A stretch of DNA of 64,000 nt. Source: Streptacidiphilus sp041262165 (GTDB lineage: Bacteria > Actinomycetota > Actinomycetes > Streptomycetales > Streptomycetaceae). This document shows positions 52,528-61,350 of the stretch, piece after piece (positions within the stretch are counted from its first letter, which is position 1; every line of letters starts with the position of its first letter). Below the pieces are notes generated by a model. The model searched no databases. It had not been told where the DNA came from and was given only the letters and a program-made list of their open reading frames with translations. The stretch covers positions 62,001 to 126,000 of the forward strand of contig NZ_JBGCBY010000020.1 in the NCBI RefSeq assembly GCF_041262165.1. The letters are read 5' to 3'. Both the position numbers and the translations under genes were made by a program.

Positions 52528-52932
52528 CCACCGCTTCGGCCCCCGCCCGTACCGGGACCGTCCTCACGCGCACGTCCGAGGGCCCCGAGGGCCCTCCCGG
52601 TGCGGGCCATGCGCGCCGATGCCGGAAACGGCAATAACTCGAGTCCGCCCCGTCGTCGCCCGACCTCATCGAGCCTGCCTCTTGTGCGGTCGCGTTCGTC
52701 GGGGCGGTACCGGCTGAGTCCGATGATGGTTGCCCCCGACTGGGCGGGCGGTTCCTGCTCGCCTGCGCCCCCAGCTCGCGGACCCTCCCCGTTGCGGCGT
52801 GCGCGAGGTGTTCAGACTCGCGGGTGCTGTCGCGGCACTACAGCGGGACGGGAACGCTGACAGGCCCGTGGTACCACGGACACTCCTCGTGGTTGACGGT
52901 TGGTCAGATTTGACGACGTTGTGCGCCAACGC
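52528..52932. other. Intergenic region, nothing recognised
   Basis: Between DoxX and the GH16 promoter. Open frames on both strands are arginine/proline-rich and look like noise. No hairpin of note. Confidence 0.4.
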
Positions 52933-52985
52933 TTGACAGCCATGTGCACGGCCCGTAGAAATCAGCTGGCTAGAGAGCGCTCTCT
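52933..52985 (+). promoter_or_regulatory. GH16 promoter with LacI-type operator
   Basis: TTGACA (52933-52938), a 17-nt spacer and TAGAAA (52956-52961) form a good vegetative promoter. AGAGAGCGCTCTCT (52972-52985), a perfect 14-bp palindrome, overlaps the expected transcription start at about 52968. It closely resembles the Streptomyces CebR operator (TGGGAGCGCTCCCA), so a LacI-family sugar repressor is expected. The GH16 start is 120 nt downstream. Confidence 0.7.
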
Positions 52986-53104
52986 CGCACGAGTAGCGCC
53001 AACCGGCTCTGCGGGCAGTTGTGTTGTGGCATCACCCTGCCACAGCTTCGCCATGCCCGCTGCTGGAACCGAGAAGGCGCGAGCCGCGCTGAAGGGAAGG
53101 CAAC

Positions 53105-55570
53105 GTGTCCGTCATACCGCGTATCGGCCGGGGAGTCGGCCGCCGAAACGAACCTCCAGGGCAGTCGTCCAGGACGCCGGCGAGGGGGCGCTCGTTCCTG
53201 GCCACCGTGGCACTTCTTGCCGGATGCCTGACCGGCGCCGTCACCACGACGATGGTCGCCGCCCCGGCGGCGCAGGCGGACACCGTGCCGCCGGCGCCGC
53301 CGGGTTGGACGACCGTGTTCGGCGACGACTTCGCGGGGGCGGCCGGATCCGCGCCGTCGTCAGCGAACTGGTTCTACGACATCGGCACCGGTTACGGGAC
53401 GGGAGAACACGAGCAGACCACGAACTCGACCAACAACTCCTACCTGGACGGCAACGGTCACCTTGTTCTGAAGGCCATCAACAATGGTGGGACCTGGACC
53501 TCGGCACGGCTCGAGAGCACCCGTGAGGACTTCCAGGCGCCGGCCGGCGGCAAGCTCGAGATGACGGCCTCGATCGAGCAGCCCAATCCCGCCAACGGGC
53601 TCGGCTACTGGCCGGCGTTCTGGGCTCTCGGATCCCCGATGCGGGCGGGCGGTGGTTGGCCCACGTCCGGGGAGATCGACATGATGGAGGACGTCAACGG
53701 CCTGAACCAGGCATCCCAGACCCTCCACGACTCGGCGAACAGCCCCGGACACACGCTGATCGCCTGCCCCGGCGCGGGGTCCACCTGCCAGACCGGCTAC
53801 CACACCTACTCGGTCATCATCGACCGCACCAACACCAGCGCCGAGACCCTCCAGTTCCTGATGGACGGCACTGTCGAGAGCACCATCACCGAGGCGTCGG
53901 TGGGCACCACGGCCTGGCAGCAGGCCATTGACCACGGCTTCTTCATCATCTGGGACCTCGCGATGGGAGGCAACTACCCGGACGGGGTCTACGGCTCCGC
54001 GACCCCCACGGCGGCGACGTCCTCTGGCGGGGCCATGAGCGTGGGATATGTGGCCGTGTACGAGCAGGGCGGCAACTCCACCCCCACCGGGACCGCCACC
54101 GCGACCGGCGCGTCCAAGGGGATCAACGGCCTCTGCCTGGCCAACCAGAACTCCCTCAACACGGAGGGTAACCCGATCGGTGTGAGCGCCTGCGACGGAA
54201 GCGCGGGCCAGCAGTGGTCGCCGTACAGCGACAACACCCTCCGGGTCCAGGGCGGCTGCCTGGACGTGGTGAGCGCCGGGACGACCAGCGGCACCAACGT
54301 CGACTGGTATCCGTGCAACGGCACCGCCGCCCAGGGTTGGACCCACCAGGCCAACGGCGAGCTGCTGAACCCGAGTTCCGGGCTGTGCCTGACCGATCCC
54401 GGCGGCAACACCGCCTCCCGGCTCGACATCGAGACCTGCACCGACTCCGCCCAGCAGCAGTGGACAGTGCCCAGCGGTGGCGGCACCGGAAACACGGTGA
54501 CGGTGACGAGTCCCGGCAGTCAGAGTTCGACGGTGGGTACGGCGGCGAGCGTGCAGGTGCACGCGAGTGACTCGGCGTCGGGTCAGACGCTGACCTATGC
54601 CGCCACCGGACTGCCCGCAGGGTTGTCGATCAATGCCTCGTCCGGGCTGATCTCCGGGACCCCGACTGCGGCGGGTACCTCCAACGTGACAGTGACCGCC
54701 ACCGACAGTACCGGGGCGGTCGGATCGGCCGCCTTCAGCTGGGTCGTGAGCGCGGCCGGCGGTGGGTGTGGGACGACCAATATCGCGCTGAACAAGACCG
54801 CCACCGCGTCCTCGACGGAGAACGCCGGAACGCCGGCGCAGGCTGCGGTGGACGGCAACACCGGTACCCGTTGGTCCAGTGCGTTCTCCGACCCGCAGTG
54901 GTTGCAGGTAGACTTGGGCTCGGTGCAGAACATCTGCCAGGTCGTCCTCGATTGGGAGACGGCTTACGCCACGTCCTTCCAGATCCAGACGTCCAATGAC
55001 GGCACAACGTGGACGCCGATCTACTCCACCACGACAGGTACCGGCGGCACCCAGACCCTCAACGTCACCGGCACCGGCCGCTATCTGCGCATGAACGGCA
55101 CCGCGCGTGCCACCCAGTACGGCTACTCCCTGTGGGAGCTGCAGGCCTTCGCGGGAACTGGCGGTACCGGCGGCGGGTGTGGGACGACCAATGTCGCGCT
55201 GAACAAGACCGCCACCGCGTCGTCGACGGAGAACGTCGGAACGCCGGCGCAGGCTGCGGTGGACGGCAACACTGGTACCCGTTGGTCCAGTGCGTTCTCC
55301 GACCCGCAGTGGTTGCAGGTGGACTTGGGCTCGGTGCAGAACATCTGCCAGGTCGTCCTCGATTGGGAGACGGCTTACGCCACGTCCTTCCAGATCCAGA
55401 CGTCCAATGACGGCACAACGTGGACGCCGATCTACTCCACCACGACAGGTACCGGCGGCACCCAGACCCTCAACGTCACCGGCACCGGCCGCTATCTGCG
55501 CATGAACGGCACCGCACGCGCCACCCAGTACGGCTACTCGCTGTGGGAGCTACAGGCCTTCAGCAGCTGA
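53105..55570 (+). CDS. Secreted multidomain GH16 endo-beta-glucanase (laminarinase type)
   Basis: An 821-residue secreted enzyme: GTG 53105 behind GGGAAGG, signal peptide to about residue 58 (AQA-D). GH16 fills about 65-320, with the catalytic E-x-D-x-x-E in SGEIDMMEDVNG and YWPAFWALG. A ricin-type CBM13 is about 330-455, a putative Ig-like domain about 460-550, then two F5/8-type C (CBM32) domains at 555-684 and 692-821 that are almost identical. The E-x-D-x-x-E bulge form fits beta-1,3-glucanases, so fungal or algal beta-glucan is the likely substrate. It has its own promoter and LacI-type operator. Confidence 0.93.
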   Translation: MSVIPRIGRGVGRRNEPPGQSSRTPARGRSFLATVALLAGCLTGAVTTTMVAAPAAQADTVPPAPPGWTTVFGDDFAGAAGSAPSSANWFYDIGTGYGTGEHEQTTNSTNNSYLDGNGHLVLKAINNGGTWTSARLESTREDFQAPAGGKLEMTASIEQPNPANGLGYWPAFWALGSPMRAGGGWPTSGEIDMMEDVNGLNQASQTLHDSANSPGHTLIACPGAGSTCQTGYHTYSVIIDRTNTSAETLQFLMDGTVESTITEASVGTTAWQQAIDHGFFIIWDLAMGGNYPDGVYGSATPTAATSSGGAMSVGYVAVYEQGGNSTPTGTATATGASKGINGLCLANQNSLNTEGNPIGVSACDGSAGQQWSPYSDNTLRVQGGCLDVVSAGTTSGTNVDWYPCNGTAAQGWTHQANGELLNPSSGLCLTDPGGNTASRLDIETCTDSAQQQWTVPSGGGTGNTVTVTSPGSQSSTVGTAASVQVHASDSASGQTLTYAATGLPAGLSINASSGLISGTPTAAGTSNVTVTATDSTGAVGSAAFSWVVSAAGGGCGTTNIALNKTATASSTENAGTPAQAAVDGNTGTRWSSAFSDPQWLQVDLGSVQNICQVVLDWETAYATSFQIQTSNDGTTWTPIYSTTTGTGGTQTLNVTGTGRYLRMNGTARATQYGYSLWELQAFAGTGGTGGGCGTTNVALNKTATASSTENVGTPAQAAVDGNTGTRWSSAFSDPQWLQVDLGSVQNICQVVLDWETAYATSFQIQTSNDGTTWTPIYSTTTGTGGTQTLNVTGTGRYLRMNGTARATQYGYSLWELQAFSS
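54764..55561 (+). repeat. 411-bp tandem duplication of F5/8C-encoding DNA
   Basis: The DNA encoding the first carbohydrate-binding domain (54764-55150) recurs at 55175-55561, an offset of 411 bp (137 codons). Only about nine differences were counted over some 387 bp, most of them silent or conservative. This implies a recent duplication or ongoing gene conversion. Confidence 0.9.
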
Positions 55571-55583
55571 GCGCTCCTGCACC

Positions 55584-55618
55584 GGGTGGGGCCGGGAACC
55601 CGATTCCCGGCCCCACCC
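55584..55618 (+). terminator. Perfect 15-bp stem terminator
   Basis: GGGTGGGGCCGGGAA (55584-55598) pairs perfectly with TTCCCGGCCCCACCC (55604-55618) around CCCGA. It starts 14 nt after the GH16 stop. Confidence 0.85.
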
Positions 55619-55708
55619 CGCACAAAAGGCACAGCCAGGTGACGCTGCTACGCCAGTCGCCCCAGGGGCGGGCGCCGCCTTCAGCCTCGGTGTCGGTGGT
55701 GGGGGCGT

Positions 55709-55927
55709 ACCGATGCCGGTGTTCTCGAAGGCCGCTGGGAACGAGGAGTGCCGTTTGCGCGCGGCGCGGGCCAGGTGGATCTCGTCGCCGACGACGATGA
55801 GCACGCCTATGCCCTGCGCGAGTGGGCTTGCCGCCACCCGCACGGCCGCGTCGAGGTTGCCAGGGCCGTCTGTGCCGGGCAGGCCCGAGTTGCGCATGGC
55901 ATCGGTCACCACGACTGGGCCGGTCTT
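55709..55927 (-). pseudogene. L-asparaginase remnant
   Basis: About 73 codons on the minus strand match the second conserved block of bacterial L-asparaginases: GPVVVTDAMRNSGLPGTDG, PGNLDAAVRVAASPLAQGIG, VLIVVGDEIHLARAARKRHS. The N-terminal catalytic Thr region and the whole C-terminus are missing, and the upstream sequence is unrelated. The full enzyme would be about 330 residues. Confidence 0.75.
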
Positions 55928-56207
55928 CGCGGTGCGACCGCGAGGACCGTGGTCGGCTCCCACGGACACGCCTTTGTATCGGCAATGCCGTGCGACGCCC
56001 TGCGCGAGTGGGCAAGATGGGCGAGACTTAAGTCCCATCAATGGACCCGTGTGGGCTCGTCGTCCGCGTGGCACGGCCCCCGCTGGAAGAATCCCGCGTC
56101 GAGGAGGATACAGCTTGGCCGGCGATCGTCGCCCCCTTCAGGCGTTCCGGGAAGACGGCCGCCTGCGTTCCTGCGCGCGGCGTCCTCGGGCCGTGGTGGG
56201 CTGACGG

Positions 56208-58961
56208 GTGGACGAGCTCTTCGGCCGGAACGACGAATGCGCCACGTTGCGCGTCCTTCTCCAACACGCCCAGCGCGGGATGAGCGCGGCAGTCGTTCTT
56301 CGGGGCAGCGCAGGAGCCGGCAAGACCGCGCTGATGGACTACGTGCACCGCGCGGCGTCGCCGGACTTTGAGGTGCTGCGCTTCGACGCGGTCGAATCCG
56401 AGGCGCAACTCGGATACGCCGCCCTCCACCAGCTGCTGCTGCCGTTCTTGGGCCGCATCCCCAAGCTGCCGGAGCCGCAGCGCGACGCGATCAGCCAGGT
56501 CTTCGGGCTCCAGCGGCGCAAGACCCCGCCGGACCGCTTCCTGGTCGCGATGGCCTCGCTGGGGCTGCTGGCCTCCCGGGCCGACGGCCCCCCGCTGCTG
56601 TGCCTGGTGGACGACGCCCACTGGCTGGACGACGATTCGGCTGAGGTCCTGAGCTTCATCGCGCGAAGGATGTACGCCGACTCCGCCGCGATCGTGTTCG
56701 CCGCACGCGACGGCGCCACCCATGCCGAACGGCTGACCGGCCTGCCCCAGCTTCCGGTCGACAGCCTGGACCCCGTCTCGGCCGGCCAACTGCTCGAGTC
56801 CGTCGTCAACGGCACCCTGGCTCCGGATGTCGGCTCGCGTATCGTCGCCAGCACCGGAGGCAACCCTCTGGCGCTGATCGAGGCGGCCAGGGAACTGCAC
56901 GCCGACCAGCTGAGCGGCGAGTCCCCGCTGCCCGACCCCGTGCCTCTGGGGCAGAAGCTGGAGCGCAGCTACCTCAGCGACGTCGCGGCCATGCCGCCGC
57001 GGACCCGCACCCTCCTGCTTGCCGCCGCGGCCGACCCCACCGGCGACCCCAACGTGCTCTGGCGCGCGGGCGCCGAGCTCGGCTTCGCCGCAGACGCTGC
57101 GGAAGCAGCCGAAGAGCGTCAGCTGCTCGCCATCCGGGACACCGTCAAGTTCCGTCACCCGCTGATCCGTTCAGCCATCTACTACGGCGCGCCCCTCTCC
57201 CAGCGCACCCGCGTCCATGCCGCTCTGGCCGCCGTCACCGGCGACCTGGGCAACGCCGAACTGCGGGCCTTCCACCTGGCAGCGGCCGCCACCGAGCCCG
57301 ATGAGAAGGTCGCGGCAGAGCTCGAGCAGGCCGCCGAGCGCACGCGCGACCGCGGCGGCTGGACGGGCAGTTCCACCCTCCTCGCGCACGCCGCCACGCT
57401 GACCGCCGACCTGCCCGCCCGCTCGCGTCGCCTCCTCGCCGCCGCCGAATCCAGCGCGATGGCCGGCTCTCCGGGCCGCGCCCAGGCCCTGCTCGACGAA
57501 GCCGCCGCCTACCGCGCCGACCGGCGGCACAACGGCCAGATCCAGCGCGCCCAGGCCCACGTCCACCGACTCATGGGCGAGCCGGCCCGAGCCACCAACG
57601 CGCTGCTTGCAGCCGCGCGGGAACTGGGCCCCGTCGACATCCGCCTGGCGCGGGACGTACTCGTGGAGGCCCTCGTCCAGGCCCAGATCAGCGACGCCCT
57701 GGCGCCTCGTGGCGCCACCCGCCGCAGCGTGGCCGAAGCCGTTCGCGCTCTTCCCCTGCCGCAACACGTGCAGGCAACGACGGGCGATGTGATCCTCGAG
57801 GCCGACACGGCACTCCACCTGGAGGGACTGGCAGCGGCGACACCGCTGCTCAAGGAAGCGATCGCCGCGGCCAGCAGCGAGAACTCCACGGCCGCGGAAC
57901 TGTTCCCCTGGCTGGCCGCGGCCTGCTCACACGCCACCATCCTCGGCGACGACATCGCCCTGCACGAACTCGCCCGCCGGATGGAGACCGAAGCCCGCCG
58001 CCAAGGAACCGTGATCCCGATGGCGCTCGCGCTCAGCCACAGCGCGCTGTCCGAGCTCATCGCCGGACATCTGGCGGAGGCGGAGCGCTTCTTCGACCAG
58101 CGCGCGGCGCTGGAAGAAGCCCGCGGAGCCACCATCTACCTGGGTGCCCTGCTGGTCGCGGCCTGGCGCGGCGAGGTGGACACCGCCGGCCAGCTGCTGA
58201 AGGCCGTCGACGAACACGCCGCCCGCACCGGCCAGGGCTACCAACTGGTCTTCCGCGACTACGCGAACGCCGTCGTCGAACTCAGCCAGAGCCACTACCA
58301 GGAGGCCTACCTCAGCCTCAAGGACCGCATCGGAGAGGTCTGCCAGCTCAAGTTCGCAGTCGTCGACATGGTCGAGGCAGCCGCCCGATGCGGCATGGAT
58401 GACAGAGCCGCCGAACTGACGGAGCGCCTGCGGCGCCTCGCCGAACGCACCCCCGTGCCCGGCCTGCTCGGCGATCTCGCCCGCGCCCGGGCCCTGACGT
58501 GCGACGCCCCCGAGCAGGCGGAACAGCTCTACCTTGAGGCCATCGAGCACCACCGCAACACCCGCGGACCGGGTCGGCGGGCGCGCAGCCACCAGCTGTA
58601 CGGCGAGTGGCTGCGCCGCGAGCGGCGCACCAAAGAAGCCCGCAGTCAACTGCGCACCGCCCACCAGCTGTTCGAAGAGATGGGCGCCTACGGCTACGCC
58701 GCCCGCACGGCCCGGGAGTTGTCCGCCGCGGGGGACCCCGTGGAACCGCGCGACACCGCGGGCACCGGGGATCAGCTGACCGCTCAAGAGGCCCGGGTCG
58801 CCCATCTCGCGGCCGCGGGAGCGACCAACGCCGAGATCGCCGCCCAGCTGTTCCTCAGCGCGCACACGGTGGACTACCACCTGCGCAAGGTCTTCCGGAA
58901 ACTCGACGTGCACTCCCGGCGCGAACTCGCCAACCAGCGCATGTTCACTACCCCGCAGTAG
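56208..58961 (+). CDS. LuxR-family regulator with AAA ATPase (LAL type)
   Basis: A 917-residue regulator of the large ATP-binding LuxR type. GTG 56208 is the start. Walker A GSAGAGKT lies at about 33-40 and Walker B LLCLVDDAHWLDD at about 130. A long helical TPR-like middle region (about 350-840) follows. The C-terminal helix-turn-helix is about 855-912 (LTAQEARVAHLAAAGATNAE, IAAQLFLSAHTVDYHLRKVF). In Streptomyces such genes often control antibiotic clusters or sugar use. No biosynthetic genes are in the window, so the target is unknown. The upstream ribosome site is weak (GACGG). Confidence 0.93.
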   Translation: MDELFGRNDECATLRVLLQHAQRGMSAAVVLRGSAGAGKTALMDYVHRAASPDFEVLRFDAVESEAQLGYAALHQLLLPFLGRIPKLPEPQRDAISQVFGLQRRKTPPDRFLVAMASLGLLASRADGPPLLCLVDDAHWLDDDSAEVLSFIARRMYADSAAIVFAARDGATHAERLTGLPQLPVDSLDPVSAGQLLESVVNGTLAPDVGSRIVASTGGNPLALIEAARELHADQLSGESPLPDPVPLGQKLERSYLSDVAAMPPRTRTLLLAAAADPTGDPNVLWRAGAELGFAADAAEAAEERQLLAIRDTVKFRHPLIRSAIYYGAPLSQRTRVHAALAAVTGDLGNAELRAFHLAAAATEPDEKVAAELEQAAERTRDRGGWTGSSTLLAHAATLTADLPARSRRLLAAAESSAMAGSPGRAQALLDEAAAYRADRRHNGQIQRAQAHVHRLMGEPARATNALLAAARELGPVDIRLARDVLVEALVQAQISDALAPRGATRRSVAEAVRALPLPQHVQATTGDVILEADTALHLEGLAAATPLLKEAIAAASSENSTAAELFPWLAAACSHATILGDDIALHELARRMETEARRQGTVIPMALALSHSALSELIAGHLAEAERFFDQRAALEEARGATIYLGALLVAAWRGEVDTAGQLLKAVDEHAARTGQGYQLVFRDYANAVVELSQSHYQEAYLSLKDRIGEVCQLKFAVVDMVEAAARCGMDDRAAELTERLRRLAERTPVPGLLGDLARARALTCDAPEQAEQLYLEAIEHHRNTRGPGRRARSHQLYGEWLRRERRTKEARSQLRTAHQLFEEMGAYGYAARTARELSAAGDPVEPRDTAGTGDQLTAQEARVAHLAAAGATNAEIAAQLFLSAHTVDYHLRKVFRKLDVHSRRELANQRMFTTPQ

Positions 58962-59236
58962 GCGCCGAGCCCCCGGCGCAGGCGCTGGCCGCCATCCCGG
59001 GACGCGCGGAGCAGTCGCGGGCGGCCAACACGGAAAGCAGCCCCGATTCCAGGGCGCGGGCGTAGTCGGCCATGTCGTCGTGGGCGACCAAGGCGAACAG
59101 GGCGGCGCCGGGCCCGGAGGGGTCGTAGACCCCTTGGAGGGGGCCGGTGTGGGGTTCGAGATCGATGTCGTGGTGGCGCAAGGTCCTCGGCGATGGCCAG
59201 GAGCTCGGCGGCGCCGCGTCCCAGCCAGCTTCATGG
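58948..59236 (-). pseudogene. Frameshifted small hypothetical gene
   Basis: On the minus strand, one frame reads AELLAIAEDL and the adjacent frame continues LRHHDIDLEPHTGPLQGVYD, PSGPGAALFALVAHDDMADY, ARALESGLLSVLAARD. A one-base shift near 59180 would join them to make a protein of about 95 residues. The family is not recognised. It overlaps the end of the LuxR-family gene tail to tail, and the DHFR-like gene begins at once downstream in genome coordinates. Confidence 0.5.
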
Positions 59237-59872
59237 CTACCGCTCCCGGACGGTGTAGGTCAGGTGCGTCACCCTCGGGGAGGGCTCGGCGCGGACCGGC
59301 TGCAGGGCCACGCGGGACGCGTCCACGCCCTCGAACAGGCGGATCCCGGAGCCGAACAGCACGGGTGACAGCGCGATCGAGAACTCGTCGATCAGGCCGG
59401 CGTTCACGTAGTCCAGGATCGTCGCGCCGCCGCCCGCGATGCGGACGTCGCGGTCGCCGGCGGCCTCGCGGGCCAGGTCGAGCGCGGTCTCGATGCCCTC
59501 GTTGACGAAGTGGAAGGTGGTCCCGCCCGGCCGCTCCCAGGGGTCACGCTTCTCGTGCGTCACGACGAAGACCGGCGTGTGGAACGGCGCCTCCTCCGGC
59601 CACGCCTGCTCGCCGAGGTCGAACATGCGCTTGCCCATCACGCTCGCGCCAGTGCGCTCGAACGTCTCCCTCGCGATGTCGTTGTCCCGTCCTTCCTCGC
59701 CGCCCTCGCCGAGCTTCAGGTTCTCCCGGAAGAACCGCTGCGGGAAAATCCACTGCTGCAGTTCCATCCACTGCGCCGTCCAGCGCTGCACGTCCGGGGC
59801 GTCCGTGCGCTCCTCGGGCGCGATGAACCCGTCCAGCGACATCGACACGCTGAAGAACACCTTCCCGGCCAT
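59237..59872 (-). CDS. Dihydrofolate-reductase-like (RibD C-terminal) protein
   Basis: A 211-residue NADPH-binding RibD C-terminal/DHFR-like protein: VFFSVSMSLDGFIAPEERTD, GASVMGKRMFDLGEQAWPEE, VFVVTHEKRDPWERPGGTTF, and DVRIAGGGATILDYVNAGLI, containing the glycine-rich nucleotide loop. Its ATG overlaps the stop of the SRPBCC gene (TGATG), so they form an operon under the ArsR gene. The substrate is unknown. Confidence 0.92.
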   Translation of the reverse strand: MAGKVFFSVSMSLDGFIAPEERTDAPDVQRWTAQWMELQQWIFPQRFFRENLKLGEGGEEGRDNDIARETFERTGASVMGKRMFDLGEQAWPEEAPFHTPVFVVTHEKRDPWERPGGTTFHFVNEGIETALDLAREAAGDRDVRIAGGGATILDYVNAGLIDEFSIALSPVLFGSGIRLFEGVDASRVALQPVRAEPSPRVTHLTYTVRER

Positions 59873-60351
59873 CAGCCCTCCGCTCCCTTCCGGACGATCT
59901 CGGTGACGTAGGCAGCCAGGTTGCTCAGGGTCTGCCGGCCGCCCTCGATCGCGTGGTACTTCTCGACAGCCTCGTCGCGCAGCTCCTTGGTGAGGAACAC
60001 GGTGCGCATCTCGATCCGGGTCGCCGCGCCGTCCGGCGCGAAGGTGAGGGTCGACTCGAAGGCGTTGGGGTCGCCGCGGGACTCACCGTGGCGCAGCGCG
60101 ATCCGCTCCGGCGGGGCGATCTCGGTCCAGGAGATCCACTCCTGGTAGTCCGTCCCGTCCGGTCCGTGCATCATGAAGTCCCACTCCCCGCCGACGCGGA
60201 ACTCGAACGCCCGCGTGGTGGTGGTGAACCCCTCCGGCCCCCACCACCGCGACAGGTGCCGGACCTCGGTGAACGCCTCGAACACCAGCTCCCGTGGGCC
60301 GTCGATGACCCGGGAGATGACGATCTCGCGGTCGTCCGTCGCGGACTTCAT
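59872..60351 (-). CDS. AHSA1/SRPBCC-family protein
   Basis: A 159-residue protein of the AHSA1 (activator of Hsp90 ATPase homologue-like) group: IVISRVIDGPRELVFEAFTE, HLSRWWGPEGFTTTTRAFEF, RVGGEWDFMMHGPDGTDYQE. ATG 60351 has GAGGAGCGCCG upstream; a longer frame begins 9 codons earlier without a site. It sits between an ArsR repressor and a RibD-like gene, the usual operon for this family. Ligand unknown. Confidence 0.93.
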   Translation of the reverse strand: MKSATDDREIVISRVIDGPRELVFEAFTEVRHLSRWWGPEGFTTTTRAFEFRVGGEWDFMMHGPDGTDYQEWISWTEIAPPERIALRHGESRGDPNAFESTLTFAPDGAATRIEMRTVFLTKELRDEAVEKYHAIEGGRQTLSNLAAYVTEIVRKGAEG

Positions 60352-60381
60352 CGGCGCTCCTCGTCCCGTCGCTCTCATCAG

Positions 60382-60735
60382 CTACTCCTCCTGCCTTGCC
60401 TGCTTCAGGTCCTGCACGTACGCGCCCAGCCGGTCGAAGCTCTCGTTCCAGAATCGTTCGAACCCACCGGTCCACTCGTGGACCGGTCGCAGCCCGCGGG
60501 CATCAAGGCCGTACAGGCGCTGCTTGCCTGCGTTGCGGTCCCGCACCAGCCCGACCTCCCGGAGTACCCGCAGGTGTTTGGACGCGCTCGGCTGGGTCAT
60601 CCCCAGCTCCCGGGCCAGCTCGGTCACCGGCCGCTCACCCGCCCGCAGCAGCAGCAGGATCTCCCGGCGCTGCGGCTCGGCGATCGCGTTGAAGACATCT
60701 GACGTCGTCGCTGCTCGTGCCATGACCGCCATCAT
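60382..60735 (-). CDS. ArsR-family transcriptional regulator
   Basis: A 117-residue (or 113 from ATG 60723) winged-helix repressor: DVFNAIAEPQRREILLLLRA, VTELARELGMTQPSASKHLR, LREVGLVRDRNAGKQRLYGL. It has no metal-binding Cys cluster, so it belongs to the SRPBCC-linked ArsR subgroup rather than metal sensors. It is first in the operon ArsR-AHSA1-RibD. The palindrome CCGATATCGG lies 4 nt upstream of ATG 60735 and is probably its own operator. No ribosome site precedes either ATG, so translation may be leaderless. Confidence 0.93.
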   Translation of the reverse strand: MMAVMARAATTSDVFNAIAEPQRREILLLLRAGERPVTELARELGMTQPSASKHLRVLREVGLVRDRNAGKQRLYGLDARGLRPVHEWTGGFERFWNESFDRLGAYVQDLKQARQEE

Positions 60736-60738
60736 ATT

Positions 60739-60748
60739 CCGATATCGG
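60739..60748. promoter_or_regulatory. Probable ArsR operator
   Basis: CCGATATCGG is a perfect 10-bp palindrome inside ATTCCGATATCGGCAT, just before the ArsR start. TTGACG (minus strand, about 60753-60758) is a possible -35 box. Binding would block transcription of the whole operon. Confidence 0.55.
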
Positions 60749-60825
60749 CATGCGTCAAGCCGGGGGGAAATCAGGCGAGTCCTGTCAGACGACGATCGTT
60801 CCTCCGCGGCTTCGCCGCCGCGACG

Positions 60826-60985
60826 ATGGCTGGAAGCGCTGGCTCATCGTCGAAGGCACCGCACACAGCGACTTCTCCGACCTGCCCGTGCGCCGTGTCC
60901 GGACGCGCCCGCCCATCGTCGGTCGGTCACCGATGCCATCGGCCGGATCCTGCGGCGCTACCTGGAGGATGGGACATCCAAGCGG
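60826..60985 (+). pseudogene. Possible alpha/beta-hydrolase C-terminal remnant
   Basis: WKRWLIVEGTAHSDFSDLPV in one frame and SVTDAIGRILRRYLEDGTSK in another resemble the end of lipase/PAF-acetylhydrolase-like enzymes, where GTxHxxFxDLP carries the catalytic His. A frameshift separates them near 60915, and nothing upstream remains. Weak assignment. Confidence 0.4.
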
Positions 60986-61350
60986 ACGTTCGCATACCTC
61001 ACTCGCAGATCTGGAGCAGGTGATTCCCGATCGCTGTCCGAACTGGCCACGCGTGGTCGCGTAGCCGCCGCTACTACGTGCCGCACGGGATGACACGGCA
61101 GTCCACCCGGCGAATGGTGGTCTCGTAGGCGACCTCATGGCTGGTCCCTGGCAGCCCGGGTGGCCCAGGCAGCCGTCCGGGGACCGGCGCAGGCACGCGA
61201 GTGCCACGCGAATGCCACGGAACATGGCACGACCGGCCGCCATGTCAGCCGGGCCGCACCGCGTGGCCCCGTCTCACCGTCAGCATCCTTGGCGGTCGCG
61301 CCGGCCCGGGCCGGCGCGACCGCACACGATGGGAAAGAGGAGAGCAGATC

